64,000 bases of DNA. It comes from Novosphingobium sp. BW1 (GTDB lineage: Bacteria > Pseudomonadota > Alphaproteobacteria > Sphingomonadales > Sphingomonadaceae). Each line of letters starts with the position of its first letter. Within the stretch, counting starts at the first letter, position 1. This document shows, in pieces, positions 45,545 through 55,734 of this stretch. Location: NCBI RefSeq assembly GCF_008107685.1, contig NZ_VIRF01000069.1:1-64000 (forward strand), read 5' to 3'. The translations under genes and the position numbers were made by a program. Below the pieces are notes generated by a model, which was not told the DNA's origin, ran no database searches, and was given only the letters and a program-made list of their open reading frames with translations.

Positions 45545-46789
45545 ATGAGCAAGACACCACAGGCCATTCGCGGAACCCAGGACATCTTTGGCGCCGACGC
45601 CGAAGCGTTCGCCCACGTCGTTGCAACCTTCGAGCGCATGCGCCGCCTGTACCGCTTCCACCGCGTGGAAATGCCGGTCTTCGAGAAGACCCCGGTGTTC
45701 GCCCGCTCGCTGGGCGAGACGACGGACGTCGTCTCCAAGGAAATGTACTCGTTCGACGACCGTGGCGGCGAATCGCTGACCCTGCGCCCCGAGTTTACCG
45801 CTGGCCTGGCGCGGGCCTACCTCACCAATGGATGGAAGCAGTTTGCCCCGCTCAAGATCGCGACGCACGGCCCCATCTTCCGCTATGAGCGCCCGCAGAA
45901 GGGCCGCTACCGCCAGTTCCACCAGATCGACGCCGAGATGATCGGCGCGGCCGAGCCCACATTCGACGTTGAACTCCTCGTCATGGCCGACCAACTTCTC
46001 AAGGAACTGAGGATCGCGGACGAAATCACGCTGCAGCTCAACACGCTGGGCGACGGCGAAAGCCGGGAAGCCTGGCGCGCCGCGCTGATCGAATACTTCC
46101 GCGACCACTTCGCCGAACTGTCCGAAGATTCGCAGGAACGCCTCGAGCGCAACCCGCTGCGCATTCTTGATTCCAAGGACCCACGTGACAAGCCCTTCAC
46201 CGCCGATGCGCCCAAGATCGACGATTTCCTGTCAAGCGCCGCGCAGGACTTCTTCGGCGCGGTCAAGCAGGGGCTCGACGCGGCCTCGGTGCGCTATGTG
46301 CGCACGCCTTCGCTGGTGCGCGGGCTCGACTACTACCGCCACACCGCCTTTGAGTTCGTCACCGATCGCCTTGGCGCGCAGGGGACCGTACTGGGCGGTG
46401 GACGCTACGACGGCCTGCTCGAAGCGCTGGGCGGTCCTGCCACGCCGGCTGTGGGCTGGGCCGCGGGCATCGAGCGCCTCGCCATGCTGGTCGCGGATGC
46501 CGGCCTCGTGCCGCACGGCCAGCTCACCTGCGTGCTCGCGGTCGAAGACGACTCCGCCCTGTCCTTCGCGCAGAAGGCGATTACTGCGCTGCGCTTCCAG
46601 GGTATCGATGCCGAGATGATCGCCAACGGCTCGGCGCGCAAGCGCTACGACAAGGCCGTGAAGGCGGGCGCCCAGGTGATCGTCTCCTTCATCGTGAAGG
46701 ACGGCGTGCCTACCGCGAACGTCAAAACCTCCGAGCCGAGCGCGGAATCGCTTGCGGTCGAGCAGGTTCTCCAGCAGATCCATCCGTGA
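45545..46789 (+). CDS. hisS: Histidyl-tRNA synthetase
   Basis: A 414-residue class II synthetase charging tRNA-His. Motif 1 lies near residues 40-70 ([20 protein letters not shown]). Motif 2 is [20 protein letters not shown], the histidine-binding loop is [18 protein letters not shown], motif 3 is [12 protein letters not shown], and an anticodon domain is at about 325-410. It heads a plus-strand translation cluster with prfA and prmC. Confidence 0.98.
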   Translation: MSKTPQAIRGTQDIFGADAEAFAHVVATFERMRRLYRFHRVEMPVFEKTPVFARSLGETTDVVSKEMYSFDDRGGESLTLRPEFTAGLARAYLTNGWKQFAPLKIATHGPIFRYERPQKGRYRQFHQIDAEMIGAAEPTFDVELLVMADQLLKELRIADEITLQLNTLGDGESREAWRAALIEYFRDHFAELSEDSQERLERNPLRILDSKDPRDKPFTADAPKIDDFLSSAAQDFFGAVKQGLDAASVRYVRTPSLVRGLDYYRHTAFEFVTDRLGAQGTVLGGGRYDGLLEALGGPATPAVGWAAGIERLAMLVADAGLVPHGQLTCVLAVEDDSALSFAQKAITALRFQGIDAEMIANGSARKRYDKAVKAGAQVIVSFIVKDGVPTANVKTSEPSAESLAVEQVLQQIHP

Positions 46790-46799
46790 GCCGCGACGC

Positions 46800-47862
<1,063 letters not shown>

Positions 47863-47870
<8 letters not shown>

Positions 47871-48711
47871 TGTCGCGGCCGCGCTGCGCGCGGCAACCGA
47901 ACGCCTGGCCGCCACCAGCGACACTGCCCGGCTCGACGCCGAAGTGCTCATGGCGCATGCCTTGAAGGCCACGCGCTCGCAGTTGCTCCTGCACCACATG
48001 CGCGATCCCGAGCCTCAAAGCTTCGCCCAACTCGTTGCACGCCGGGAGGCCCATGAGCCAGTCGCTTACATTGTGGGATCGACCGATTTTTACGGGTTGG
48101 AGCTCGCCGTCTCCCCGGCCGTCCTGATCCCGCGCGGCGACAGCGAGACGGTGATCGAGGCCGCACGCACGGCGCTCGGGGACCATCCCCCGCAGCGCAT
48201 TCTGGACCTTGGCACCGGATCGGGCGCGCTTCTCATCGCCACGCTTTCGCTGTTTCGCAAAGCCGAGGGCCTTGGCATCGATCGTTCCGGCGATGCGCTG
48301 GCCGTGGGGGCTGCAAACGCCGCGCGCCACCCCGAAGCCGCTGGAGAGCGCGCGGCGTTTCGCCGGATCGACTGGACGCGGGATAACTGGCGCACAGACC
48401 TGGGCCGTTTCGATCTTATCCTTGCCAACCCGCCCTACGTGGAGGACGACGCCGAACTCGACACCTCGGTTCATGCCTTCGAGCCCGCGGGAGCGCTCTT
48501 CTCCGGCCCAGACGGGCTCGATGACTACCGTATACTCGTGCCCCAGTTGCCCGACCTGCTTACCCCGGGCGGCCTTGCGCTCGTCGAGATCGGCTACACC
48601 CAGGCCGAGGCCGTAATGGCCCTGGGGAAGGCGGTAAATCTTTCGACACGACTCTATCGAGATCTGGCAGATCGGCCGCGCGTCATCGCATTTTCGCACA
48701 TTGTCCACTGA
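47863..48711 (+). CDS. prmC: Release factor glutamine methyltransferase
   Basis: A 282-residue SAM-dependent enzyme that methylates the GGQ glutamine of release factors. It has a helical N-terminus with [20 protein letters not shown], the SAM-binding [20 protein letters not shown] and the catalytic [19 protein letters not shown]. The start at 47863 overlaps prfA by 8 bases, giving direct coupling of factor and modifier. The 244-base spacer that follows contains a bulged hairpin (48765-48773 with 48794-48803). Confidence 0.96.
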
Positions 48712-48955
48712 TACGGGCAAGATTTAACTTGGAATCGCTCTTTGGAGTGCCTATGGATTGCTGCGAACCGGTTGATGGATGATTTTTCCCCATAACCCGG
48801 TTCACTCCCAGCATTTGCGGGTAGTGTCCCTCTCATCGGACAGCATTGAAGCAAATGTATAAGTCTCGGCAGCCGGGGGGCCCGCCGTGTCATGCGACAT
48901 TCGGCAATCCTGCTCGTGATCGAGTGGATGCCAGGGGTTTTGAGGAAAATTATCC

Positions 48956-49816
48956 TTGAATAACAATCGTGGTAATAACCGCAGGCGTGGCCGCGGTAAC
49001 AATCGCCAGCAGAACGGCCAGCAAATGAACCGCATCGACAGCCGGGCGCGCGGCAATGCGCCCCAGCTGCTCGAGAAGTACAAGAAGCTGGCCCACGACG
49101 CGATGCTCAACGGCGATCGCGTCCAGGAAGAGTACTACCATCAGTTCGCGGACCACTACTTCCGGGTGATCGCGGACCAGAAGCAGCGACAGGAAGAGGC
49201 CCGCCAGCCGCGTCGTGATGATCGCGGCCAGGACGACAGCGACTCTTCGGACAGCTATGGCGACAATGGCCGCGACAGTGGCCGTGAGCGCCCGCGCGAC
49301 ACCCCGCGCCGTAGCGACGCCTCCTCGAACGACACCCGCCCCAGCACGGACGGATCGGACGCATCCGACGACGGCGAGGAGCGGCCCCGCTCGTTCTACG
49401 AACCCGCCGACAACCCCTTCGTGCGCGACAACCGCTCGGGCACCAAGACCCGCAAGCCGCGCCGTGGCAAGGACGAGGAAAGCAACGAGGCGAGCGCGGA
49501 CACCGGCTTCGATTCGAGCGTCCTTCCGCCCTCCATCCCCGTAAGTGGCGAGGAGAGCGACGCGGACAACGAGGCACCTGCGGAGGACAAGCCCGCCAAG
49601 CGCACCCGCGCCAAGAAGGCCGCTCCGGCTGGCGACAAGCCCAAGACCACCCGCACCCGCAAGTCGGCCGCCAAGAGCGCGCCCGACGTGGAAAGCACTG
49701 GCGAAGTGGCCGGTGACGACGCGGGCGAGGCCAAGCCCCGCACCCGCCGCCGCACTACCCGCAAGACTGTCTCGAACGATGACGCGGCCTCCAGCGCTGC
49801 CGAAGCCGAGGCCTGA
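48956..49816 (+). CDS. DUF4167-domain basic/acidic low-complexity protein
   Basis: A 286-residue protein common in alphaproteobacteria, function unknown. An Asn/Arg/Gly-rich head (NNNRGNNRRRGRGNNRQQNG) leads into the conserved DUF4167 core at about 24-80 (RIDSRARGNAPQLLEKYKKL, EEYYHQFADHYFRVIADQ). The rest is disordered: Asp/Ser/Arg-rich, ending in Lys/Thr/Ala repeats like KRTRAKKAAPAGDKPKTTRT. Nucleic-acid binding is plausible from composition only. The start is TTG at 48956, the only start before the Asn-rich head, with GAGGA 9 bases upstream. Confidence 0.88.
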   Translation: MNNNRGNNRRRGRGNNRQQNGQQMNRIDSRARGNAPQLLEKYKKLAHDAMLNGDRVQEEYYHQFADHYFRVIADQKQRQEEARQPRRDDRGQDDSDSSDSYGDNGRDSGRERPRDTPRRSDASSNDTRPSTDGSDASDDGEERPRSFYEPADNPFVRDNRSGTKTRKPRRGKDEESNEASADTGFDSSVLPPSIPVSGEESDADNEAPAEDKPAKRTRAKKAAPAGDKPKTTRTRKSAAKSAPDVESTGEVAGDDAGEAKPRTRRRTTRKTVSNDDAASSAAEAEA

Positions 49817-49824
49817 TCCTTTCC

Positions 49825-49855
49825 CGGCCGGGCCCCGTGCCCGGCCGAACCCCTT
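49825..49855 (+). terminator. Terminator after the DUF4167 gene
   Basis: A perfect 9-bp GC stem (49825-49833 with 49839-49847), loop CCCGT, followed by AACCCCTTTT. It lies before lnt. Confidence 0.65.
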
Positions 49856-49939
49856 TTCAGCAAAATCCGTGCCTGCCCGCGCTCCTTGCCGCGCGAGTTT
49901 GCTTGCGTCCCGGGCGCGCCCCACTAAAACCCCTCGCCG

Positions 49940-51616
49940 ATGGCTTCCCCTCGGCACGACGCGTCCCTTCCACGACGCCTTCATGCGCTTTGGCGCTCCC
50001 CCCGCATTCCGGCACTTGCCGCGGGTGCCACAGCCGCCTGCGGCTTCCAGCCGCTCGCGCTCTGGCCCCTGACGCTATTGGGCATCGCGGTACTGCTGGA
50101 ACTGGTGGCCCGCAGCCCCAGGCCCCGCGAAGCCTTCGCGCTGGGCTGGTTCTTCGGCCTTGGGCACTTCGCTCTTGGCAACAACTGGATCGCCACGGCT
50201 TTCACCTACCAGGCCAATATGCCGGCCTGGCTCGGCGGCATGGCGGTGGTCATTCTCGCGACCTACCTCGCCCTGTTCCCAGCTCTCGCCAGCCTGACCG
50301 CACGCCTGCTCGTCCAGCGCCGCATTCCAGCTCCCTTGCCCGCCCACGGGGTGTGCCCTTCGCTGCCATACTTCCCGCTGGCGCTCGCCTTCGCTGCGAC
50401 CTGGATCATCTCGGAATGGCTGCGCGGCTGGCTCTTCACCGGCTTTGCCTGGAACCCGCTCGGCATTGCGCTGCTGGGATCGTTCGAAAACCGCGGACTG
50501 GCGCTGCTCTCGCCCTGGATCGGTAGCTACGGCTTGTCCGGCCTGCTGTGCGTCCTGGCCGCCCTACCCGGGTTCTTCGTGCGGCTCGCAGCCCCGCGCG
50601 GGAAACCGGGACGCATTGCCTGCGCCCTCCCCCCCTGCGCGATCCTCGGGGCGCTCGCCATCCTGCTCAGCCTCCCCGATCGCTGGGCCCACCAAGCCGA
50701 AGGCACAGTGCGCTACACCCTCGTCCAGCCCGATATCCGGCAGGAATTCATCGACGACCCGCGCCAGTTCGAGGCCAGCTTCATCAAGCTGGCCCGGCTC
50801 TCTCTGCCGCAGGTTCCAGGCCGTCGCCGCATGGTATTCTGGCCCGAGTCGGGCCTGGGCGACTACATTCGCGACGGCTACCCCCCCTACGTCTACCGCA
50901 TGTTCACCTATGCCGGAGACCCGAAGCTCTCGCGCGAGCGTATCGGGCGCATCATTGGCCCCTACAGCCGGCTGATGACCGGCGCCGTCGACCTGGTGAT
51001 GAAGGGCGATGACAACCTTGCCGCGCGCAATTCGGTCACCGTGCTCGACGGGGGCGGCGATATCCTCGCCAGCTATTCCAAAGCGCACCTGGTGCCCTTT
51101 GGCGAATACCTCCCCTTGCGCAGCCTGCTCGAGCCGATCGGCCTCTCGCGCCTTGTACCCGGCACGCTCGATTTCTGGCCGGGCCCCGGCGCGCGCACTA
51201 TCGACCTGGGCCGGTACGGGCGCGCCGGCGTCCAAATCTGCTACGAGATCGTATTCTCGGGCGCCGTGGTCGACCCCGCGCACCGGCCCGACTACATCTT
51301 CAACCCGTCCAATGACGGCTGGTTCGGCGCCTGGGGCCCGCCCCAGCATCTGGCACAGGCACGCCTGCGTGCTCTCGAGGAGGGCCTGCCGATCCTGCGC
51401 GCGACCACCACCGGCATCAGCGCGGTGATCGACGCGGACGGCATCGTGCGCAAATTCGTGCCGCGCCACACCGCCGGACGGCTCGACGGCTTCATCCCGC
51501 CCGCCCACGAACCCACGCTTTTTGCCCGCCTGGGCAACGCCATTCCGCTCGCATTAGCAGGCATTCTTTCGCTTCTTTCCCTTTCCATGGTTGCACTTCG
51601 CAGCCGTCGCAGGTAG
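49940..51616 (+). CDS. lnt: Apolipoprotein N-acyltransferase
   Basis: A 558-residue inner-membrane enzyme adding the third acyl chain to lipoproteins. Several N-terminal membrane helices (about 20-230) lead into a periplasmic nitrilase-like domain with catalytic Glu (LVPFGEYLPLRSL), Lys (FWPESG region) and Cys in AGVQICYEIVFSGAVVDP. FNPSNDGWFGAWGPPQHL and the final membrane helix (AIPLALAGILSLLSLSMVAL) complete the fold. The ATG at 49940 has a poor ribosome-binding site, so the start could shift slightly. Confidence 0.95.
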   Translation: MASPRHDASLPRRLHALWRSPRIPALAAGATAACGFQPLALWPLTLLGIAVLLELVARSPRPREAFALGWFFGLGHFALGNNWIATAFTYQANMPAWLGGMAVVILATYLALFPALASLTARLLVQRRIPAPLPAHGVCPSLPYFPLALAFAATWIISEWLRGWLFTGFAWNPLGIALLGSFENRGLALLSPWIGSYGLSGLLCVLAALPGFFVRLAAPRGKPGRIACALPPCAILGALAILLSLPDRWAHQAEGTVRYTLVQPDIRQEFIDDPRQFEASFIKLARLSLPQVPGRRRMVFWPESGLGDYIRDGYPPYVYRMFTYAGDPKLSRERIGRIIGPYSRLMTGAVDLVMKGDDNLAARNSVTVLDGGGDILASYSKAHLVPFGEYLPLRSLLEPIGLSRLVPGTLDFWPGPGARTIDLGRYGRAGVQICYEIVFSGAVVDPAHRPDYIFNPSNDGWFGAWGPPQHLAQARLRALEEGLPILRATTTGISAVIDADGIVRKFVPRHTAGRLDGFIPPAHEPTLFARLGNAIPLALAGILSLLSLSMVALRSRRR

Positions 51617-51661
51617 AGCAGGAACCGCACTTAAAGATTTCTTTATATCCCAGGTGACTCT

Positions 51662-52876
51662 ATGCGTAGCGACTATGTCTTCACATCCGAGAGCGTCTCG
51701 GAAGGCCATCCCGACAAGGTTTCGGACCAGATTTCGGACGCAATCGTCGACCTTTTCCTGTCCAAGGATCCCGAGGCGCGCGTCGCCTGCGAGACCATGA
51801 CCACGACCCAGAAGGTCGTCCTCGCTGGCGAGATCCGCTGCAAGGGCGTCTATGAGAACGGCGCCTGGGCCGATGGCGCTCTCGAAGAAATCGAGAAGGT
51901 CGTGCGCGAGACCGTCAAGAAGATCGGGTACGAGCAGGACGGTTTCCACTGGGAGACCTTCGACTTCGAGAATTACCTCCACGCCCAGTCCGCGCACATC
52001 GCGCAGGGTGTCGATTCGAGCGGCAACAAGGACGAAGGCGCGGGCGACCAGGGCATCATGTTCGGCTTCGCCTGCGACGAGACCGACGATCTCATGCCCG
52101 CCACGCTCGACTACAGCCACAAGATCCTGCAACAGCTCTCGGCCGACCGCCACTCGGGCGCCGCGCCCTTCCTTGAACCGGACGCCAAGAGCCAGGTCAC
52201 GCTGCGTTACAAGGATGGTAAGCCCGTCGCCGCGACCGCAGTCGTCCTCTCGACCCAGCACAAGCCGGGTTATGACGAGGGCGAAAAGGAAGCCGAGCTC
52301 AAGGCCTACGTGAAGAAGGTCATTTCCGACGTCCTGCCCGACGGCCTGATCTCGGACGAAACCGTCTACCACATCAACCCGACCGGCACGTTCGAGATCG
52401 GCGGTCCGGACGGCGACGCAGGCCTCACCGGCCGCAAGATCATCGTCGACACCTACGGCGGGGCAGCCCCGCACGGCGGCGGCGCCTTCTCGGGCAAGGA
52501 CCCGACCAAGGTCGACCGCTCGGCTGCATACGTCACCCGCTACCTCGCCAAGAACGTCGTGGCCGCGGGCCTCGCCAAGCGCTGCACGATCCAGGTTTCC
52601 TACGCGATCGGCGTCTCCAAACCGCTCTCGCTCTACGTTGATCTGCACGGCACCGGCACTGTCTCCGAAGAGGCGCTGGAAGCGGCACTCACCAAGGTTT
52701 CGGGCGACAAGCTGGGTGGCCTTACCCCGCGCGGCATCCGCGTTGGCCTCGGCCTCAACAAGCCGATCTACGCGACCTCGGCGGCTTATGGTCACTTCGG
52801 TCGCAAGCCCGAGGGCGAGCTGTTTCCCTGGGAGCGCACCGACCTTATCGACGACCTGAAGGCCGCACTGGCCTAA
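51662..52876 (+). CDS. metK: S-adenosylmethionine synthetase
   Basis: A 404-residue enzyme making SAM from Met and ATP. It has [20 protein letters not shown], the ATP motif [10 protein letters not shown] and the glycine-rich loop [18 protein letters not shown]. It begins 45 bases after lnt. I see no SAM-riboswitch-like fold in that short leader. A strong hairpin at 52908-52935 follows. Confidence 0.98.
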   Translation: MRSDYVFTSESVSEGHPDKVSDQISDAIVDLFLSKDPEARVACETMTTTQKVVLAGEIRCKGVYENGAWADGALEEIEKVVRETVKKIGYEQDGFHWETFDFENYLHAQSAHIAQGVDSSGNKDEGAGDQGIMFGFACDETDDLMPATLDYSHKILQQLSADRHSGAAPFLEPDAKSQVTLRYKDGKPVAATAVVLSTQHKPGYDEGEKEAELKAYVKKVISDVLPDGLISDETVYHINPTGTFEIGGPDGDAGLTGRKIIVDTYGGAAPHGGGAFSGKDPTKVDRSAAYVTRYLAKNVVAAGLAKRCTIQVSYAIGVSKPLSLYVDLHGTGTVSEEALEAALTKVSGDKLGGLTPRGIRVGLGLNKPIYATSAAYGHFGRKPEGELFPWERTDLIDDLKAALA

Positions 52877-52907
52877 CACCAGCTGCCTTCGCGCGTCAGA
52901 ACACAGG

Positions 52908-52935
52908 GTCCGGCGACCGCATGCGGTCGCCGGAC
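52908..52935. terminator. 28-bp perfect palindrome after metK
   Basis: Bases 52908-52921 are exactly complementary to 52922-52935, centred on GCATGC. As RNA it folds to a 12-bp stem with a CATG loop. Only TT follows, so termination may be weak. It is the longest uninterrupted palindrome I noticed in the window. Confidence 0.65.
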
Positions 52936-52993
52936 TTCGTGCATCTGCCATTCGTGACAGGGCGCCCTCTTCGCGCAGGGCCCGCTTTGCGCT

Positions 52994-54049
52994 ATGGGGC
53001 CGCGCATGATGAGCCCTTCCGATCCTTCCCGGCCCGAGCTGTCCACCGCCGCGCACAATGCGCCGATCTGCGTCGCCGCGCTCTACCAGTTCGCGCCCTT
53101 TGACGACCATGCCACCCTGCGCGCGCCACTCGCCGCGCTGTGCGAGGAGGAGGGCATCCGGGGCACGTTGCTTCTCGCACACGAAGGCATCAACGGCACC
53201 ATCGCGGGCACGCACTCCGGGATCGAGCGTGTCATTGCGCATATCCGCGCGCTGCCCGGCTGCGCGGATCTCGACGTCAAGTTCTCGGGCGCGCGCGAGA
53301 TGCCGTTCCTGCGCATGAAGGTACGCCTCAAGAACGAGATCGTGACCATGGGCGAGCCGGGCACCGATCCCCTCGCCACCGTCGGCACCTACGTGGCGCC
53401 CGAGGATTGGAATGATCTTATTTCCGATCCCGGCACAATCCTGATCGACACGCGCAACGATTACGAAGTGGCGATTGGCACCTTCAAGGGCGCGATCGAT
53501 CCTGAAACCGCCTCCTTCCGCGAATTTCCGGTCTGGTTTCGCGAACAGCGCGAAAAGCTTCTGGGCGAAGGCAAGGCCCCGCCGAAGGTCGCCATGTTCT
53601 GCACCGGCGGCATCCGCTGCGAAAAGTCCACCGCGTTCCTCAAGCAGGAGGGCGTCGACGAGGTCTACCACCTCAAGGGCGGCATCCTGAAATACCTGGA
53701 GACCGTCGCGCCCGAGAACAGCCTGTGGGAAGGCGAATGCTTCGTCTTCGACAACCGCGTCTCGGTCGGCCACGGGCTGCTACAGGGCGACTACACGCTG
53801 TGCCACGCCTGCCGCCTGCCGCTGAGCGCCGAGGACCGTGCCTCGCCGCTGTTCGAGGAAGGCGTCGCCTGCCCGCACTGCCACGATGAACGCACCGACG
53901 AGCAGCGCGAACGCTACCGCGAACGCCAGCGCCAGCAACTCCTCGCCCGTGCGCGCGGGGAGGAGCATGTAGGCGCCGCCGCGCAGGCCCGCGCCCACCC
54001 AGCAGATACCTCCGCCGATACGCCCGCCGACATTCCCGACCCGGCATGA
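52994..54049 (+). CDS. trhO: tRNA uridine-34 hydroxylase (rhodanese-like)
   Basis: A 351-residue enzyme of the YceA/TrhO family, which hydroxylates U34 of some tRNAs using oxygen. N-terminal part: [20 protein letters not shown]. Rhodanese domain: [20 protein letters not shown] and active Cys in [16 protein letters not shown]. Cys-rich tail: CHACRLPLS and [12 protein letters not shown]. The last 40 residues (Ala/Asp/Pro-rich) are an unusual extension. ATG 53006 is an alternative start. The gene ends in ATGA overlap with the GST gene. Confidence 0.94.
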   Translation: MGPRMMSPSDPSRPELSTAAHNAPICVAALYQFAPFDDHATLRAPLAALCEEEGIRGTLLLAHEGINGTIAGTHSGIERVIAHIRALPGCADLDVKFSGAREMPFLRMKVRLKNEIVTMGEPGTDPLATVGTYVAPEDWNDLISDPGTILIDTRNDYEVAIGTFKGAIDPETASFREFPVWFREQREKLLGEGKAPPKVAMFCTGGIRCEKSTAFLKQEGVDEVYHLKGGILKYLETVAPENSLWEGECFVFDNRVSVGHGLLQGDYTLCHACRLPLSAEDRASPLFEEGVACPHCHDERTDEQRERYRERQRQQLLARARGEEHVGAAAQARAHPADTSADTPADIPDPA

Positions 54050-54681
54050 CCAGCCCCGTGCCGCCTGTCCTCTACAGCTTTCGCCGCTGCCCCTATGCCA
54101 TGCGCGCAAGGCTGGCGCTGCGCGTGGCGGGCATCGCTTGCGAACTGCGCGAGGTGAAGCTGGCGAACAAGCCCGACGCGATGCTGAAGGCCTCACCCAA
54201 GGGCACCGTGCCCGTGCTGGTCCTCCCCGATGGCAAAGTGGTCGAGGAAAGTCTCGAGGTGATGCACTGGGCACTCGAACGCAGCGACCCCGAAGGCTGG
54301 CTGCAGCGCGGCGATGCCCAGCTCATCGCGCGCAACGACGGCCCCTTCAAGCACGACCTCGACCGCTACAAGTACCCCGAGCGCCATGGCAGCGATCCGG
54401 AAACCCACCGGCAGAGCGCGCTGGAAAGCCTGCGCGATCTGGACACGCACATTGCGCAGAACGGCCAGCTGTGCGGCGACCGCCGCGGCCTGGCCGACAT
54501 GGCGATCATGCCCTTCATCCGCCAGTTCGCCGCGACCGACCGCGCCTGGTTCGACGCGCAGGACTTTCCCGCCCTGCGCGCCTGGCTCGATGGGCACCTG
54601 GCGTCCGAACTCTTCACCTCGGTGATGACCAAGTACACGCCCTGGCAGCCGGGTGATGAGCCGGTGTGGTTCGGGACATAG
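54046..54681 (+). CDS. Glutathione S-transferase-like protein
   Basis: A 211-residue thioredoxin-fold/helical protein. The N-terminal [20 protein letters not shown] has a glutaredoxin-like Cys-Pro-Tyr. The cis-Pro region [20 protein letters not shown] matches the GSH-binding site. The C-terminal helical domain runs from about 85. It is translationally coupled to trhO by a 4-base overlap. The substrate is unknown. Confidence 0.9.
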   Translation: MTSPVPPVLYSFRRCPYAMRARLALRVAGIACELREVKLANKPDAMLKASPKGTVPVLVLPDGKVVEESLEVMHWALERSDPEGWLQRGDAQLIARNDGPFKHDLDRYKYPERHGSDPETHRQSALESLRDLDTHIAQNGQLCGDRRGLADMAIMPFIRQFAATDRAWFDAQDFPALRAWLDGHLASELFTSVMTKYTPWQPGDEPVWFGT

Positions 54682-54803
54682 AGACAAAGAAAAGAAGAAT
54701 TCGAGGACCATCGCCCTCGCACTCCTCGAACTGTCGACATCACTTTGCTTGCGCCATGGCAGACGAGAGAGGTGATGTCGCCCTGTCTGGGACTAGGTCT
54801 ATC

Positions 54804-55655
54804 TTACGCGCCGGTCGCGATGGGACGCGCCGGATCGCTGGTCCACTCGCTCCACGAGCCGATGTAGACGAAGGCGCCCGGAATTCCCGCGATCTCCATG
54901 GCGAGCGCATTCTGGCACGCGGTCACGCCGGAACCGCACTGCAGGATCGCCGGGGCATCGCCCAGGAGCGCCTCGAAGTCGGCCTTGAGTTCGGACGCCG
55001 CGCGGAAGGTCCCGTCGTCGTTGAGGTTGTTCTGGAAGAAGCGGTTCTTCGCGCCCGGAATATGGCCGGATACCACATCGTTGGGGCTGGGCTCGCCGCG
55101 AAAGCGCGCCGGGTCGCGCGCGTCGAGGATCTGGGCATCGTGCGTGTCGATGTTGGCAAGGACATCGTCCGCATCGACGGTACCGGCCACCAGCGGTACG
55201 CCCGCTGTGAAATCGCCCTCGGCCCGCACTTCGGCGGCCTTGCCCGTTTCCAGTTCGTGGCCCGCCGCGATCCAGGCGTCGCGCCCGCCGTCGAGAACCG
55301 CGACTTCGGCGTGCCCCATCCAGCGCAGCATCCACCAGGCCCGTGCCGCACCGGCATTGCCCATGCCGCCATAGGTCACGACCTGCTGGCCGTTGGAGAG
55401 CCCCTGCCCGCGCAGCCACGCCGCAAACGCCTCGCGCGTGGGCAAGGGATGGCGCCCGTTGCTGCCGGACGGCGTTCCCGAGAGGTCATGCTCCAGATGC
55501 GCGTGGCGCGCGCCGGGCACGTGGCCGGTCTCGAACACCGCCGGACCGTTCTTCGGATGGGCGAGGTCGAACGCGCAGTCGAGGATCAGGATATCGGCCT
55601 CAGCATCGAGCAAGGCCTTGAGTTCATCGGCGGAAATAAGCGTGCGGTGGGTCAT
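54804..55655 (-). CDS. sseA: 3-mercaptopyruvate/thiosulfate sulfurtransferase
   Basis: A 283-residue protein with two rhodanese domains. The inactive one is at about 1-140 (ILDCAFDLAHPKNGPAVFE, GHVPGARHAHLEHDLSG). The active one has ILDARDPARFRGEPSPNDV, GHIPGAKNRFFQNNLN and the loop LQCGSGVTACQNALAM, whose CGSGVTA matches mercaptopyruvate sulfurtransferases. The start at 55655 (MTHRTLISADEL) lies 79 bases after the M3 peptidase on the same strand. Confidence 0.94.
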   Translation of the reverse strand: MTHRTLISADELKALLDAEADILILDCAFDLAHPKNGPAVFETGHVPGARHAHLEHDLSGTPSGSNGRHPLPTREAFAAWLRGQGLSNGQQVVTYGGMGNAGAARAWWMLRWMGHAEVAVLDGGRDAWIAAGHELETGKAAEVRAEGDFTAGVPLVAGTVDADDVLANIDTHDAQILDARDPARFRGEPSPNDVVSGHIPGAKNRFFQNNLNDDGTFRAASELKADFEALLGDAPAILQCGSGVTACQNALAMEIAGIPGAFVYIGSWSEWTSDPARPIATGA

Positions 55656-55734
55656 GGACGTTATGTTACCCGAGCCGGAAGCCTGCGGCCAGCGCGATTG
55701 CACGCGCCCGCCACCAGCCGCCCGCCCCATACGC

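Noticed and set aside
51617..51661. Possible SAM-responsive riboswitch before metK
   Set aside because: The leader is only 45 bases after lnt. I could not build a pseudoknot or match to the SAM-II or SAM/SAH types. A covariance-model search would settle it.
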